DNA from: RGIG3009 sp045541495
Lineage (GTDB): Bacteria; Bacillota; Clostridia; Oscillospirales; Acutalibacteraceae
NCBI GenBank assembly: GCA_045541495.1
Contig: JAZQJE010000070.1
Span: 1-5,207 of the forward strand
Length of the DNA stretch: 5,207 nucleotides
Direction: 5' to 3'
The notes under the pieces are model-generated. The model was given only the letters and a program-made list of their open reading frames with translations. It was not told where the DNA came from and did not search any database. The position numbers and the translations under genes were made by a program. This document shows positions 1-4,556 of the stretch, one piece after another. Position 1 is the first letter of the stretch, and each line of letters starts with the position of its first letter.

Positions 1-36
1 ATAATGAAAATGGATAATGAAAGGTATGGCTGTTGA
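1..36 (+). CDS. Possible 3' end of a gene upstream of the integrase (partial)
   Basis: One frame is open from the left edge to a TGA at 34-36 and would end in MKMDNERYGC. The stop overlaps the start of the integrase Shine-Dalgarno sequence, a spacing typical of tightly packed operon genes. In many integrative elements a small excisionase gene sits just before int, but eleven codons are too few to identify anything. It may equally be non-coding leader. Confidence 0.2.
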   Translation: MMKMDNERYGC

Positions 37-51
37 AAGGAGCAGTCATCA

Positions 52-1203
52 ATGAATGCCAGTCTTCATAAGAAAGGCAACATGTACTACGCTGTTATCA
101 GCGTACCTGCCGGTAACGGCAAATTCAAAACCAAGTGGGTATCCACCCACTGTCGCAAGAAAGGCGACGCCACCAAAGCCATGCGAGAGATCCTCACACG
201 CATGGAAAACGGTATGTTTGAGCAAACCTGTCCCTATACGTTTATGGAATATATGGATTATTGGCTCAAAAACGTCATTAAACCGCAAATTGAGGTCACG
301 ACCTACGAGGGATATGTCTCCAACTACAAGCTGCATATTCTCCCCTATTTTCAGCCGTTAAACCTCAAGCTGGACCAACTGCGCGTCGGGCATTTCCAGC
401 AATTTGTCAACGACCTGCATCACCACGGTCGTAAGGACGGTGATGGCGGCTTATCCACCGCCTCCATCCGCAAGTATATGGGAAATATCACGAAAGCACT
501 CAATCATGCGATCCGCATCGGTTGGCTAACGCAAAATCCCGCCTCGTACGTGGAATACCCACGCAGTAAACCTTTTGTGGGAAGCTTTTACACTACGGAT
601 GAAATCGAACGTTTATTAGCTGCCGTGCGAGGACATGCCATTGAAACACCAATTATCCTGGCGACCCATTACGGGCTACGCCGCGGTGAGATCTTGGGAC
701 TTCGATGGTGCGATATTGATTTTGAGGAAAACACCATCAGCATTGTCAACACGCGCGTACGGGTCAGCACCGATGTGGAAAAGCAGCCAAAGAACGAGGC
801 CAGCCACCGCACGTTTCCCTTGATCGCATCTGTTAAAGAGCATCTCCTCAAAGTCAAGGCGCAACAGGAAGAGAATCGCCGTGTGATGCGTGAAGCATAC
901 GCAGAGAGCGATTATGTGTACGTATGGGACAATGGGCAATTACCCGATATTGGTTACTTAAACCGAGCCCTCACAAAATTATTAAAGGCGAATGGGCTGC
1001 GCCACATTCGCCTGCACGATCTGCGGCATTCCACCGCCAGTTATTTGAACAAATTGGGGTTCTCTCCCAAGGAGATTCAGATCTGGTTAGGGCATTCCGA
1101 TATCAGCACCACGATGAACATTTACACCCATATTGATATCGGAATGAAAGTAGGAATGGCGGAAAAAATCAACACCCTTTTCGGGGACAAAATTGCGGGA
1201 TAA
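52..1203 (+). CDS. int: Tyrosine recombinase / site-specific integrase, complete
   Basis: This 383-residue protein is a phage/ICE-type tyrosine recombinase that would catalyse integration and excision of the element to its left. Residues 1-55 look like the AP2-like arm-DNA-binding domain, about 60-170 like the SAM-like core-binding domain, and about 178-375 is the catalytic domain. The catalytic set is complete: Arg210 in THYGLRRGE, probable Lys247 in the beta-hairpin, His322 and Arg325 in HDLRH, His348 in LGHSD, and nucleophile Tyr358 in MNIYTH. The start is the ATG at 52, with AAAGGAG at 36-42, 9 nt upstream. The length is normal for this family and there is no frameshift. The gene converges on tRNA-Pro, whose 3' end lies 83 bp past the stop, pointing to that tRNA as the attachment site. 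Identification as an integrase is firm; the element type is not known. Confidence 0.95.
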   Translation: MNASLHKKGNMYYAVISVPAGNGKFKTKWVSTHCRKKGDATKAMREILTRMENGMFEQTCPYTFMEYMDYWLKNVIKPQIEVTTYEGYVSNYKLHILPYFQPLNLKLDQLRVGHFQQFVNDLHHHGRKDGDGGLSTASIRKYMGNITKALNHAIRIGWLTQNPASYVEYPRSKPFVGSFYTTDEIERLLAAVRGHAIETPIILATHYGLRRGEILGLRWCDIDFEENTISIVNTRVRVSTDVEKQPKNEASHRTFPLIASVKEHLLKVKAQQEENRRVMREAYAESDYVYVWDNGQLPDIGYLNRALTKLLKANGLRHIRLHDLRHSTASYLNKLGFSPKEIQIWLGHSDISTTMNIYTHIDIGMKVGMAEKINTLFGDKIAG

Positions 1204-1205
1204 TC

Positions 1206-1227
1206 GATTTTTAGAAGATTTTTAGAA
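1206..1227. repeat. Perfect 11-bp tandem direct repeat between int and tRNA-Pro
   Basis: GATTTTTAGAA occurs twice with no gap, at 1206-1216 and 1217-1227, starting 2 bp after the integrase stop codon. It lies between int and the presumed crossover site. Integrases with an AP2-like N-terminal domain bind short direct repeats (arm-type sites) flanking the core site, so this pair is a reasonable candidate. That role is inference; the repeat itself is plain in the sequence. Confidence 0.6.
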
Positions 1228-1234
1228 AAAGGGC

Positions 1235-1278
1235 AAAAAAAGAAGAGTTCCAAGATTGTAAAAAACCTTGAAACCCTT
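1235..1278 (-). terminator. Intrinsic terminator downstream of tRNA-Pro
   Basis: Read on the minus strand, AAGGGTTTCAAGGTT (1278-1264) pairs over its full 15 bases with AATCTTGGAACTCTT (1257-1243), using three G-U pairs. The loop is 6 nt (TTTTAC), and C plus seven T follow (1242-1235). It starts 8 nt beyond the tRNA CCA end. The plus strand has no T-run after the hairpin, so it should stop tRNA transcription and not the integrase transcript. If the crossover lies in the tRNA 3' end, this terminator was supplied by the element. Confidence 0.75.
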
Positions 1279-1286
1279 GCTACAAC

Positions 1287-1340
1287 TGGTCCGAGTGACA
1301 GGAGTCGAACCTGCGGCCTCTTGAACCCCATTCAAGCGCG
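1287..1340. other. Presumed attachment site (att) in the 3' half of tRNA-Pro
   Basis: The 3' half of the tRNA, from the anticodon arm to CCA, faces the integrase gene and is intact, as expected when an element carries a copy of the tRNA 3' end. The exact core cannot be set without the other att site, which would be a direct repeat of part of this stretch at the far left end of the element. The right limit given here is only a guess at the anticodon loop. Confidence 0.45.
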
Positions 1341-1363
1341 CTACCAATCTGCGCTACACCCGG
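1287..1363 (-). tRNA. tRNA-Pro (anticodon GGG)
   Basis: The 77-nt gene folds into a full cloverleaf. The acceptor stem CCGGGTG/CACTCGG has one G-U pair, the D stem is GCGC/GCGC, and the anticodon stem is CTTGA/TCAAG with loop ATGGGGT. The variable loop is AGGCC and the T arm is GCAGG-TTCGACT-CCTGT. It ends in A73 with an encoded CCA. The anticodon at 34-36 is GGG, reading CCC and CCU codons. C1-G72, A73, G35 and G36 agree with proline identity, and G37 is the substrate position for TrmD methylation. Positions 32 and 38 are A and U, which can pair across the loop. The gene has its own consensus promoter and a terminator, and serves as the likely integration target of the adjacent element. Confidence 0.97.
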
Positions 1364-1380
1364 ATGTATATTACTATGGT

Positions 1381-1408
1381 ATTATATCAAAAACCCGCTG
1401 ATTGTCAA
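1381..1408 (-). promoter_or_regulatory. Sigma-A type promoter of tRNA-Pro
   Basis: On the minus strand TTGACA (1408-1403) and TATAAT (1386-1381) both match the consensus perfectly, separated by 16 bp. Transcription should start near 1374, about 11 nt before the mature tRNA 5' end. The promoter lies just past the tsf terminator, so the tRNA is an independent, probably highly expressed unit. Confidence 0.9.
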
Positions 1409-1440
1409 GGGATAAATCGAAAAAAGCGGGAATTTTTCCG

Positions 1441-1475
1441 AAAAATCAGGCGGGCCGCCGTAGCGGTCCGGCTGA
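1441..1475 (-). terminator. Intrinsic terminator of the rpsB-tsf operon
   Basis: Beginning 14 nt past the tsf stop, the minus strand reads TCAGCCGGACCGC, loop TACG, then GCGGCCCGCCTGA (1475-1446), followed by five T (1445-1441). Eleven of the 13 possible pairs form (one C-C and one A-C mismatch), and the stem is GC-rich. It separates tsf from the tRNA-Pro promoter. Confidence 0.85.
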
Positions 1476-1488
1476 CTTCTGTGGAATC

Positions 1489-2400
1489 TTATTTTACCAT
1501 GTTGGCAACTTCGGAAGCGAAGTCGTCTTCTCTCTTTTGGAGACCCTCGCCTTTTTCGAAGCGAGCAAAGGCAACAACTTTCATATCGGTGCCGGCAGTT
1601 TTCGCGGTGTTCTCCACATACTGCTCGACCGATACGTTGCCGTCTTTCACGAACGCCTGTTGCATCAGGCAGTTGTTCTCGTAGAACTTGCCGATACGGC
1701 CGCCCACCATCTTCTCGATGATCTGGTCGGGTTTGCTGGCCATTTTGGGATCGTTCTTGATCTGAGCAATCAGCACTTCTTTCTCGTGCTCGATATCCTC
1801 AGCGGGAACAACAGACTTGTCCAGATACGCAGGATTTAACGCCGCAATCTGCATGGCGACGTCTTTGCCGCATTCTTTCAAAGCATCGCTATCGGCAGCG
1901 GTCTCATAACGGACCAACACACCGATACGGCCGCCGCCGTGAATGTAAGCAACACAGTTGCCTTCATAGCGGGCAAAACGGCGGATACTCAAGTTTTCGC
2001 CGATAACGAGCACATGCTCACGCAGAGAATCCGCAACGGTCAAGCCATCGCAGGGCTTGGTCAGCAGATCTTCCACATCGGCGGGGTTTTCATCGATAAT
2101 TACGCGAGCGACCTTAGCGATAAATTCTTGGAATTTTTCACTCTTGGCGGCAAAGTCGGTCTCGGAGTTAACTTCCACGACAACGCCGACTTTTTTATCC
2201 TCATCTACACAAGCATAGACCAAACCTTCAGCAGCGATACGGCCCGCTTTTTTAGCGGCGGCGGCGAGACCCTTCTCACGAAGGATATCGATCGCTTTTT
2301 CCATGTCACCGTCGGTGGCAGCCAGAGCCTTTTTGCAATCCATCATGCCGACGCCGGTTCTCTCACGCAGCGTCTGTACGTCTTTAGCAGTAAAAGCCAT
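1489..2400 (-). CDS. tsf: Translation elongation factor Ts (EF-Ts), complete
   Basis: EF-Ts is the cytoplasmic nucleotide-exchange factor that releases GDP from EF-Tu during translation elongation. The 303-residue protein has an N-terminal UBA-like domain with the family signature LRERTGVGMMDCKKAL (11-26), a core with NSETDF (78-83) whose Asp82-Phe83 correspond to the residues inserted near the EF-Tu Mg site, and a C-terminal module containing GRIGKFYENNCLMQQAFVKD (234-253). It is about 20 residues longer than the 283-residue E. coli protein. The usual TDFVA motif reads TDFAA here, a conservative change. The start is the ATG at 2400-2398, preceded by GGAGGTT at 2411-2405. The gene follows rpsB after 44 bp with no terminator, so the two are one operon, and an intrinsic terminator follows. 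pyrH is not next in line. Identity is firm. Confidence 0.98.
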   Translation of the reverse strand: MAFTAKDVQTLRERTGVGMMDCKKALAATDGDMEKAIDILREKGLAAAAKKAGRIAAEGLVYACVDEDKKVGVVVEVNSETDFAAKSEKFQEFIAKVARVIIDENPADVEDLLTKPCDGLTVADSLREHVLVIGENLSIRRFARYEGNCVAYIHGGGRIGVLVRYETAADSDALKECGKDVAMQIAALNPAYLDKSVVPAEDIEHEKEVLIAQIKNDPKMASKPDQIIEKMVGGRIGKFYENNCLMQQAFVKDGNVSVEQYVENTAKTAGTDMKVVAFARFEKGEGLQKREDDFASEVANMVK

Positions 2401-2444
2401 AATTAACCTCCACGCGCATTACGCGATTATTCTTAAAATTTTGT

Positions 2445-3173
2445 TTATTCCGCGACTTCTTCAGCGGCTTCCTCTTCGGGAGCGGCTTGCTCGCCTTGAC
2501 GGCCTTCGATGATAGCATCCGCCATGGCACCGGCGATCAGTTTTACGGCACGGATCGCATCGTCGTTACCGGGGATCACATAATCCACATCGTCGGGATC
2601 GCAGTTGGTATCCACGATCGCCACGATCGGAATACCCAATTTCTTGGCTTCGGCAACCGCGATCTTCTCTTTACGGGGATCCACGATGAACAACGCACCG
2701 GGGATCTTGTCCATACCCTTGATACCGCCGAGGAATTTCTCCAATTTCTCGATCTCGTGGGTCAGTTTGATAACTTCTTTCTTGGGCAACAGGTCGAACG
2801 TACCGTCTTCAGACATAGTCTTCAGTTGGTTTAAACGAGCGATACGGCCGCGGATGGTGCGGAAGTTGGTGAGCATACCGCCGAGCCAACGAGCGTTGAC
2901 GAAATACGCACCGGCACGAACCGCTTCCTCAGCAATGGAATCCTGCGCCTGTTTTTTCGTACCGACAAACAGTACGGTCTTGCCCTCGGCGGACAGTTCG
3001 CGAACGAACATGTACGCTTCTTCCAGTTTGCGAACGGTCTTCTGCAAATCGATAATGTAAATACCGTTGCGCTCTGTAAAGATGTAGGGCGCCATTTTGG
3101 GGTTCCAGCGGCGGGTTTGGTGACCGAAGTGGACACCGGCTTCCAGCAGCTGCTTCATGGATACGACTGACAT
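2445..3173 (-). CDS. rpsB: 30S ribosomal protein S2 (uS2), complete
   Basis: uS2 binds late in 30S assembly, between head and body, and helps hold bS1 or the mRNA exit region. The 242-residue protein begins MSVVSMKQLLEAGVHFGHQT, the classic N-terminal S2 signature, continues with RRWNPKMAPYIFTERNGIYIIDLQ (21-44), and carries the second signature around PGALFIVDPRKEKIAVAEA (158-176). The C-terminus (about 227-242) is an acidic Ala/Glu-rich tail, variable in the family. The frame stays open for 51 codons upstream, but the ATG at 3173-3171 is chosen because AAGGAGGA precedes it at 6 nt and because homologues start MSVxSMKQLL. It is the first gene of the rpsB-tsf operon, with its own promoter and a long leader. 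Identity is firm. Confidence 0.98.
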   Translation of the reverse strand: MSVVSMKQLLEAGVHFGHQTRRWNPKMAPYIFTERNGIYIIDLQKTVRKLEEAYMFVRELSAEGKTVLFVGTKKQAQDSIAEEAVRAGAYFVNARWLGGMLTNFRTIRGRIARLNQLKTMSEDGTFDLLPKKEVIKLTHEIEKLEKFLGGIKGMDKIPGALFIVDPRKEKIAVAEAKKLGIPIVAIVDTNCDPDDVDYVIPGNDDAIRAVKLIAGAMADAIIEGRQGEQAAPEEEAAEEVAE

Positions 3174-3187
3174 AATAAATCCTCCTT
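3174..3187 (-). promoter_or_regulatory. Ribosome binding site fixing the rpsB start
   Basis: AAGGAGGA (3187-3180) stands 6 nt before the ATG at 3173. It is a near-perfect anti-16S match and decides against the in-frame start 51 codons upstream, which would also lie upstream of the promoter's start point. Confidence 0.9.
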
Positions 3188-3236
3188 GGTTTTCACCTCT
3201 ACGGGCGCTGACGGACAAGAAAAATTTTACCCGCAT

Positions 3237-3283
3237 CTTCGGAACCGCTTGTGCGGCACCACCGAAGCCATACGACCCGTATG
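3237..3283 (-). promoter_or_regulatory. Structured 5' leader of rpsB (candidate autoregulatory element)
   Basis: The untranslated leader of about 118 nt can form two hairpins in a row. The first is CATACG-GGT-CGTATG (3283-3269), six perfect pairs. The second has CTTCGG (3267-3262) paired with CCGAAG (3242-3237) and an inner stem CCGC-ACAA-GCGG (3256-3245) across an asymmetric internal loop. The inner part can also pair as an alternative, GGTGCCGC with GCGGTTCC (one T-T mismatch), which would break the outer stem. No T-run follows directly, so translational control is more likely than attenuation. In gamma-proteobacteria S2 represses its own rpsB leader; whether this leader does so is inference. 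Confidence 0.4.
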
Positions 3284-3297
3284 CATATTGCCGTAGT

Positions 3298-3326
3298 ATT
3301 GTATCACAGCGTATTAAAAAATGCAA
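3298..3326 (-). promoter_or_regulatory. Sigma-A promoter of rpsB-tsf, extended -10
   Basis: On the minus strand TTGCAT (3326-3321) is followed by 17 bp and then TACAAT (3303-3298), with TG one base before the -10 (TGATACAAT). Transcription should begin near 3291, giving a leader of about 118 nt. The promoter lies 27 bp past the ylmC stop codon. No terminator is visible between ylmC and this promoter, so some read-through from ylmC is possible. Confidence 0.85.
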
Positions 3327-3352
3327 GTCTTTTTTTACACTTTTTTCCGCAT

Positions 3353-3664
3353 TTACGAATTGCCGAAAATTCCGTTTAACAAATTACTTTTTCGCCGCCG
3401 TTTAGAGGCGTTGGACGCCCCGATGGGCAGGGGATGATTGACCAGTATGGTATGCTCCCCGATCACTTCGATCTCTTTCCAATGAATGATGATATCGTCT
3501 TCGTGACCCAATAACCCTAAGCACTTGGAACGCCCGAAAATGACAAGCGAAACTAACTGGGCTGTACAGGTATCCACTTCTACATCGTCCACACAACCCA
3601 GGCGTAACCCGTCACAAATATTGATTACTTCTTTGTCATGCATGTCCGTAATTCTGCAAAACAT
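3353..3664 (-). CDS. ylmC: YlmC/YmxH family PRC-barrel sporulation-associated protein
   Basis: This 103-residue protein matches the small PRC-barrel family called YlmC/YmxH in sporulating Firmicutes. The hallmark DKEVINICDGLRLGCVDDVE fills residues 10-29, and HEDDIIIHWKEIEVIGEHTILV (54-75) fits the second half of the barrel. The family is found near sporulation genes, including beside sigG in B. subtilis, but its molecular role is not settled. Residues 80-103 form a basic tail (SKRRRKS at 87-93) beyond the usual barrel end; family members are often near 80 residues. The start is the ATG at 3664-3662, with TAGGAGGTT at 3679-3671 giving good spacing. It is divergent from sigG, and its stop lies close to the rpsB promoter. 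Family membership is confident; the choice between ylmC and ymxH rests on the sigG neighbour. Confidence 0.88.
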   Translation of the reverse strand: MFCRITDMHDKEVINICDGLRLGCVDDVEVDTCTAQLVSLVIFGRSKCLGLLGHEDDIIIHWKEIEVIGEHTILVNHPLPIGASNASKRRRKSNLLNGIFGNS

Positions 3665-3688
3665 GGTCTCAACCTCCTATTCGTATCA

Positions 3689-3717
3689 TCTATATGCGCG
3701 AAAAAACGCTCATAGAC
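3689..3717 (-). promoter_or_regulatory. Possible sigma-E-like promoter of ylmC
   Basis: On the minus strand GTCTATG (3717-3711), a 14-bp spacer and CATATAGA (3696-3689) loosely resemble the sigma-E pattern (KMATATT, 14-15 bp, CATACAHT). It lies about 10 bp before the ylmC ribosome site. The match is partial, and sigma-A use cannot be excluded. Confidence 0.3.
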
Positions 3718-3732
3718 CTTCCTCATTTTTCC

Positions 3733-3747
3733 TGTTTGCGGCAAACA
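3733..3747. repeat. 15-bp perfect dyad between ylmC and sigG
   Basis: TGTTTGC-G-GCAAACA is a perfect 7-bp inverted repeat around one base. The one-base spacer makes an RNA hairpin with full arms unlikely and fits a protein-binding operator better. It overlaps the -35 position of the candidate sigG promoter. No known regulator is recognised from the sequence. Confidence 0.55.
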
Positions 3748-3763
3748 AATCGGGGCAATACTT
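3733..3763 (+). promoter_or_regulatory. Candidate sigma-F/sigma-G type promoter of sigG
   Basis: GGCAATACTT (3754-3763) fits the sigma-F -10 pattern GGNNANANTN, and agrees with the stricter GGNRANAHTR form at all but the last base. At the required 15-bp spacing the -35 position reads TGTTTG, a poor match to WGCATA. The start point would be near 3769, leaving a leader of about 20 nt. sigG is known to be first transcribed by sigma-F in the forespore of B. subtilis, so the placement makes sense, but the weak -35 keeps this tentative. Confidence 0.4.
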
Positions 3764-3791
3764 CTTCTGCGAAAGGAAGGGATCGTCCGTG
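3761..3791 (+). promoter_or_regulatory. sigG ribosome site, GTG start and sequestering hairpin
   Basis: The Shine-Dalgarno stretch AAAGGAAGGG (3772-3781) precedes a GTG start at 3789. CTTCTT (3761-3766) can pair with AAGGAA's extended form at 3774-3779 (one G-U pair, 7-nt loop), covering the ribosome site. A transcript starting near 3769 would lack the 5' arm, while a longer transcript would carry it. A leader hairpin over the ribosome site is also known for B. subtilis sigG read-through transcripts. Confidence 0.5.
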
Positions 3792-4556
3792 TACAACAAG
3801 GTGGAGATCTGCGGCGTCAACACTGCTACATTGAAAGTGCTCAGCGAACAAGAAAAAATGCGCTTATTGCGCCTTGCCAAAAAAGGAAACCAACAAGCAC
3901 GGGAGGACTTGGTAAACGGCAATCTTCGGTTGGTGCTCAGTGTAATCCAACGTTTCACCCAGCGAGGCGAAAATCTAGACGACCTGTTTCAAGTGGGATG
4001 CATCGGCCTTATCAAATCCATTGACAATTTCGATATTTCTCAAAATGTGCGTTTCTCTACCTATGCCGTTCCTATGATCATCGGTGAGATCCGCCGTTAT
4101 CTGCGGGACAACAACGCCATTCGCATCAGCCGCAGCATGCGGGACACCGCTTATAAAGCCATGCAGATCAAAGAACAACTAACCAATACCCATCTGCGTG
4201 AACCAACCGTTGAAGAGATCGCCGCACAAATGAATGTTCCGAAAGAAGAGGTCGTACTGGCACTGGAATCCATCGTGGAACCCGTTTCTTTGTACGAACC
4301 CATCTATTCCGACGGCGGGGATACCATCTATGTCATGGATCAGGTGGGTGACGTCAACGACGACCGTACCTGGTTAGACGAATTAGCATTAAAAGAAGCT
4401 ATCCGCGGTTTGGGCGACCGTGAAAAAAAGATTCTCAATCTTCGCTTTTTCAAAGGCATGACTCAGATTGAAGTATCCGCCGAGATCGGTATTTCCCAAG
4501 CACAGGTCTCACGCTTGGAAAAAGGTGCGCTGGATAAAATCAAGCAACAACTTTAA
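3789..4556 (+). CDS. sigG: RNA polymerase sporulation sigma factor sigma-G, complete
   Basis: Sigma-G directs late gene expression in the forespore after engulfment. The 255-residue product (B. subtilis 260) begins YNKVEICGVN, the typical sigma-G N-terminus. Region 2 (about 38-107) contains NGNLRLVLSVIQRF, DDLFQVGCIGLIKSIDNFD and FSTYAVPMIIGEIRRYLRDN. Region 3 follows (about 113-185, with EPVSLYEPIYSDGGD), then region 4 (about 203-252) with the HTH TQIEVSAEIGISQAQVSRLE. Asn43 lines up with B. subtilis Asn45, the residue tied to inhibition by the anti-sigma factor CsfB/Gin. The start is taken as GTG at 3789, because the frame is open further upstream but homology begins here and a ribosome site fits. 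The gene diverges from ylmC and converges with sigE, overlapping it by 4 bp, unlike the co-oriented B. subtilis order. Identity is firm. Confidence 0.96.
   Translation: MYNKVEICGVNTATLKVLSEQEKMRLLRLAKKGNQQAREDLVNGNLRLVLSVIQRFTQRGENLDDLFQVGCIGLIKSIDNFDISQNVRFSTYAVPMIIGEIRRYLRDNNAIRISRSMRDTAYKAMQIKEQLTNTHLREPTVEEIAAQMNVPKEEVVLALESIVEPVSLYEPIYSDGGDTIYVMDQVGDVNDDRTWLDELALKEAIRGLGDREKKILNLRFFKGMTQIEVSAEIGISQAQVSRLEKGALDKIKQQL

Larger units (their letters stand above)
1..1286. mobile_element. End of an integrated element (prophage or ICE-like) next to tRNA-Pro
   Basis: Seen: a complete tyrosine recombinase gene lies directly beside the 3' end of a tRNA gene and points toward it, and the other side of the tRNA is ordinary host sequence (tsf, rpsB). 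Known: phages and integrative elements that use tRNA genes commonly recombine in the tRNA 3' half, which the element rebuilds, and int often lies beside the site. Inferred: the element occupies the left side and continues beyond base 1. Only int and a possible gene end before it are visible, so phage, ICE or small island cannot be told apart. The far end, with the matching direct repeat, is not in the window. Confidence 0.6.

Noticed and set aside
1402..1839. Open frame of 145 codons on the plus strand opposite tsf, and similar long frames opposite rpsB
   Set aside because: They are shadows of strongly conserved minus-strand genes, with no ribosome sites or recognisable domains.
2411..2424. 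Small CGCG-CATTA-CGCG inverted repeat between rpsB and tsf
   Set aside because: Only four pairs and no T-run; too weak to call a processing site or terminator.
3199..3296. CTACGG (3296-3291) and CCGTAG (3204-3199) could close the rpsB leader into a multi-branched structure
   Set aside because: Most of the 5' arm lies between the -10 element and the predicted start point near 3291, so it would not be in the transcript unless another promoter upstream is used.
3174..3326. In-frame N-terminal extension of rpsB by 51 residues
   Set aside because: Homologues start at MSVxSMKQLL, a strong ribosome site sits just before that ATG, and the longer start codon lies upstream of the predicted transcription start.
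3340..3372. Inverted repeat TTTTCGGCA/TGCGGAAAA at the end of ylmC as a terminator
   Set aside because: It has a G-G mismatch, overlaps the coding end and is not followed by a T-run on the ylmC strand.
3525..3788. Long N-terminal extension of sigG from an ATG at 3525
   Set aside because: It would overlap ylmC on the other strand, has no sigma-G homology, and the GTG at 3789 has a ribosome site and the correct N-terminal sequence.
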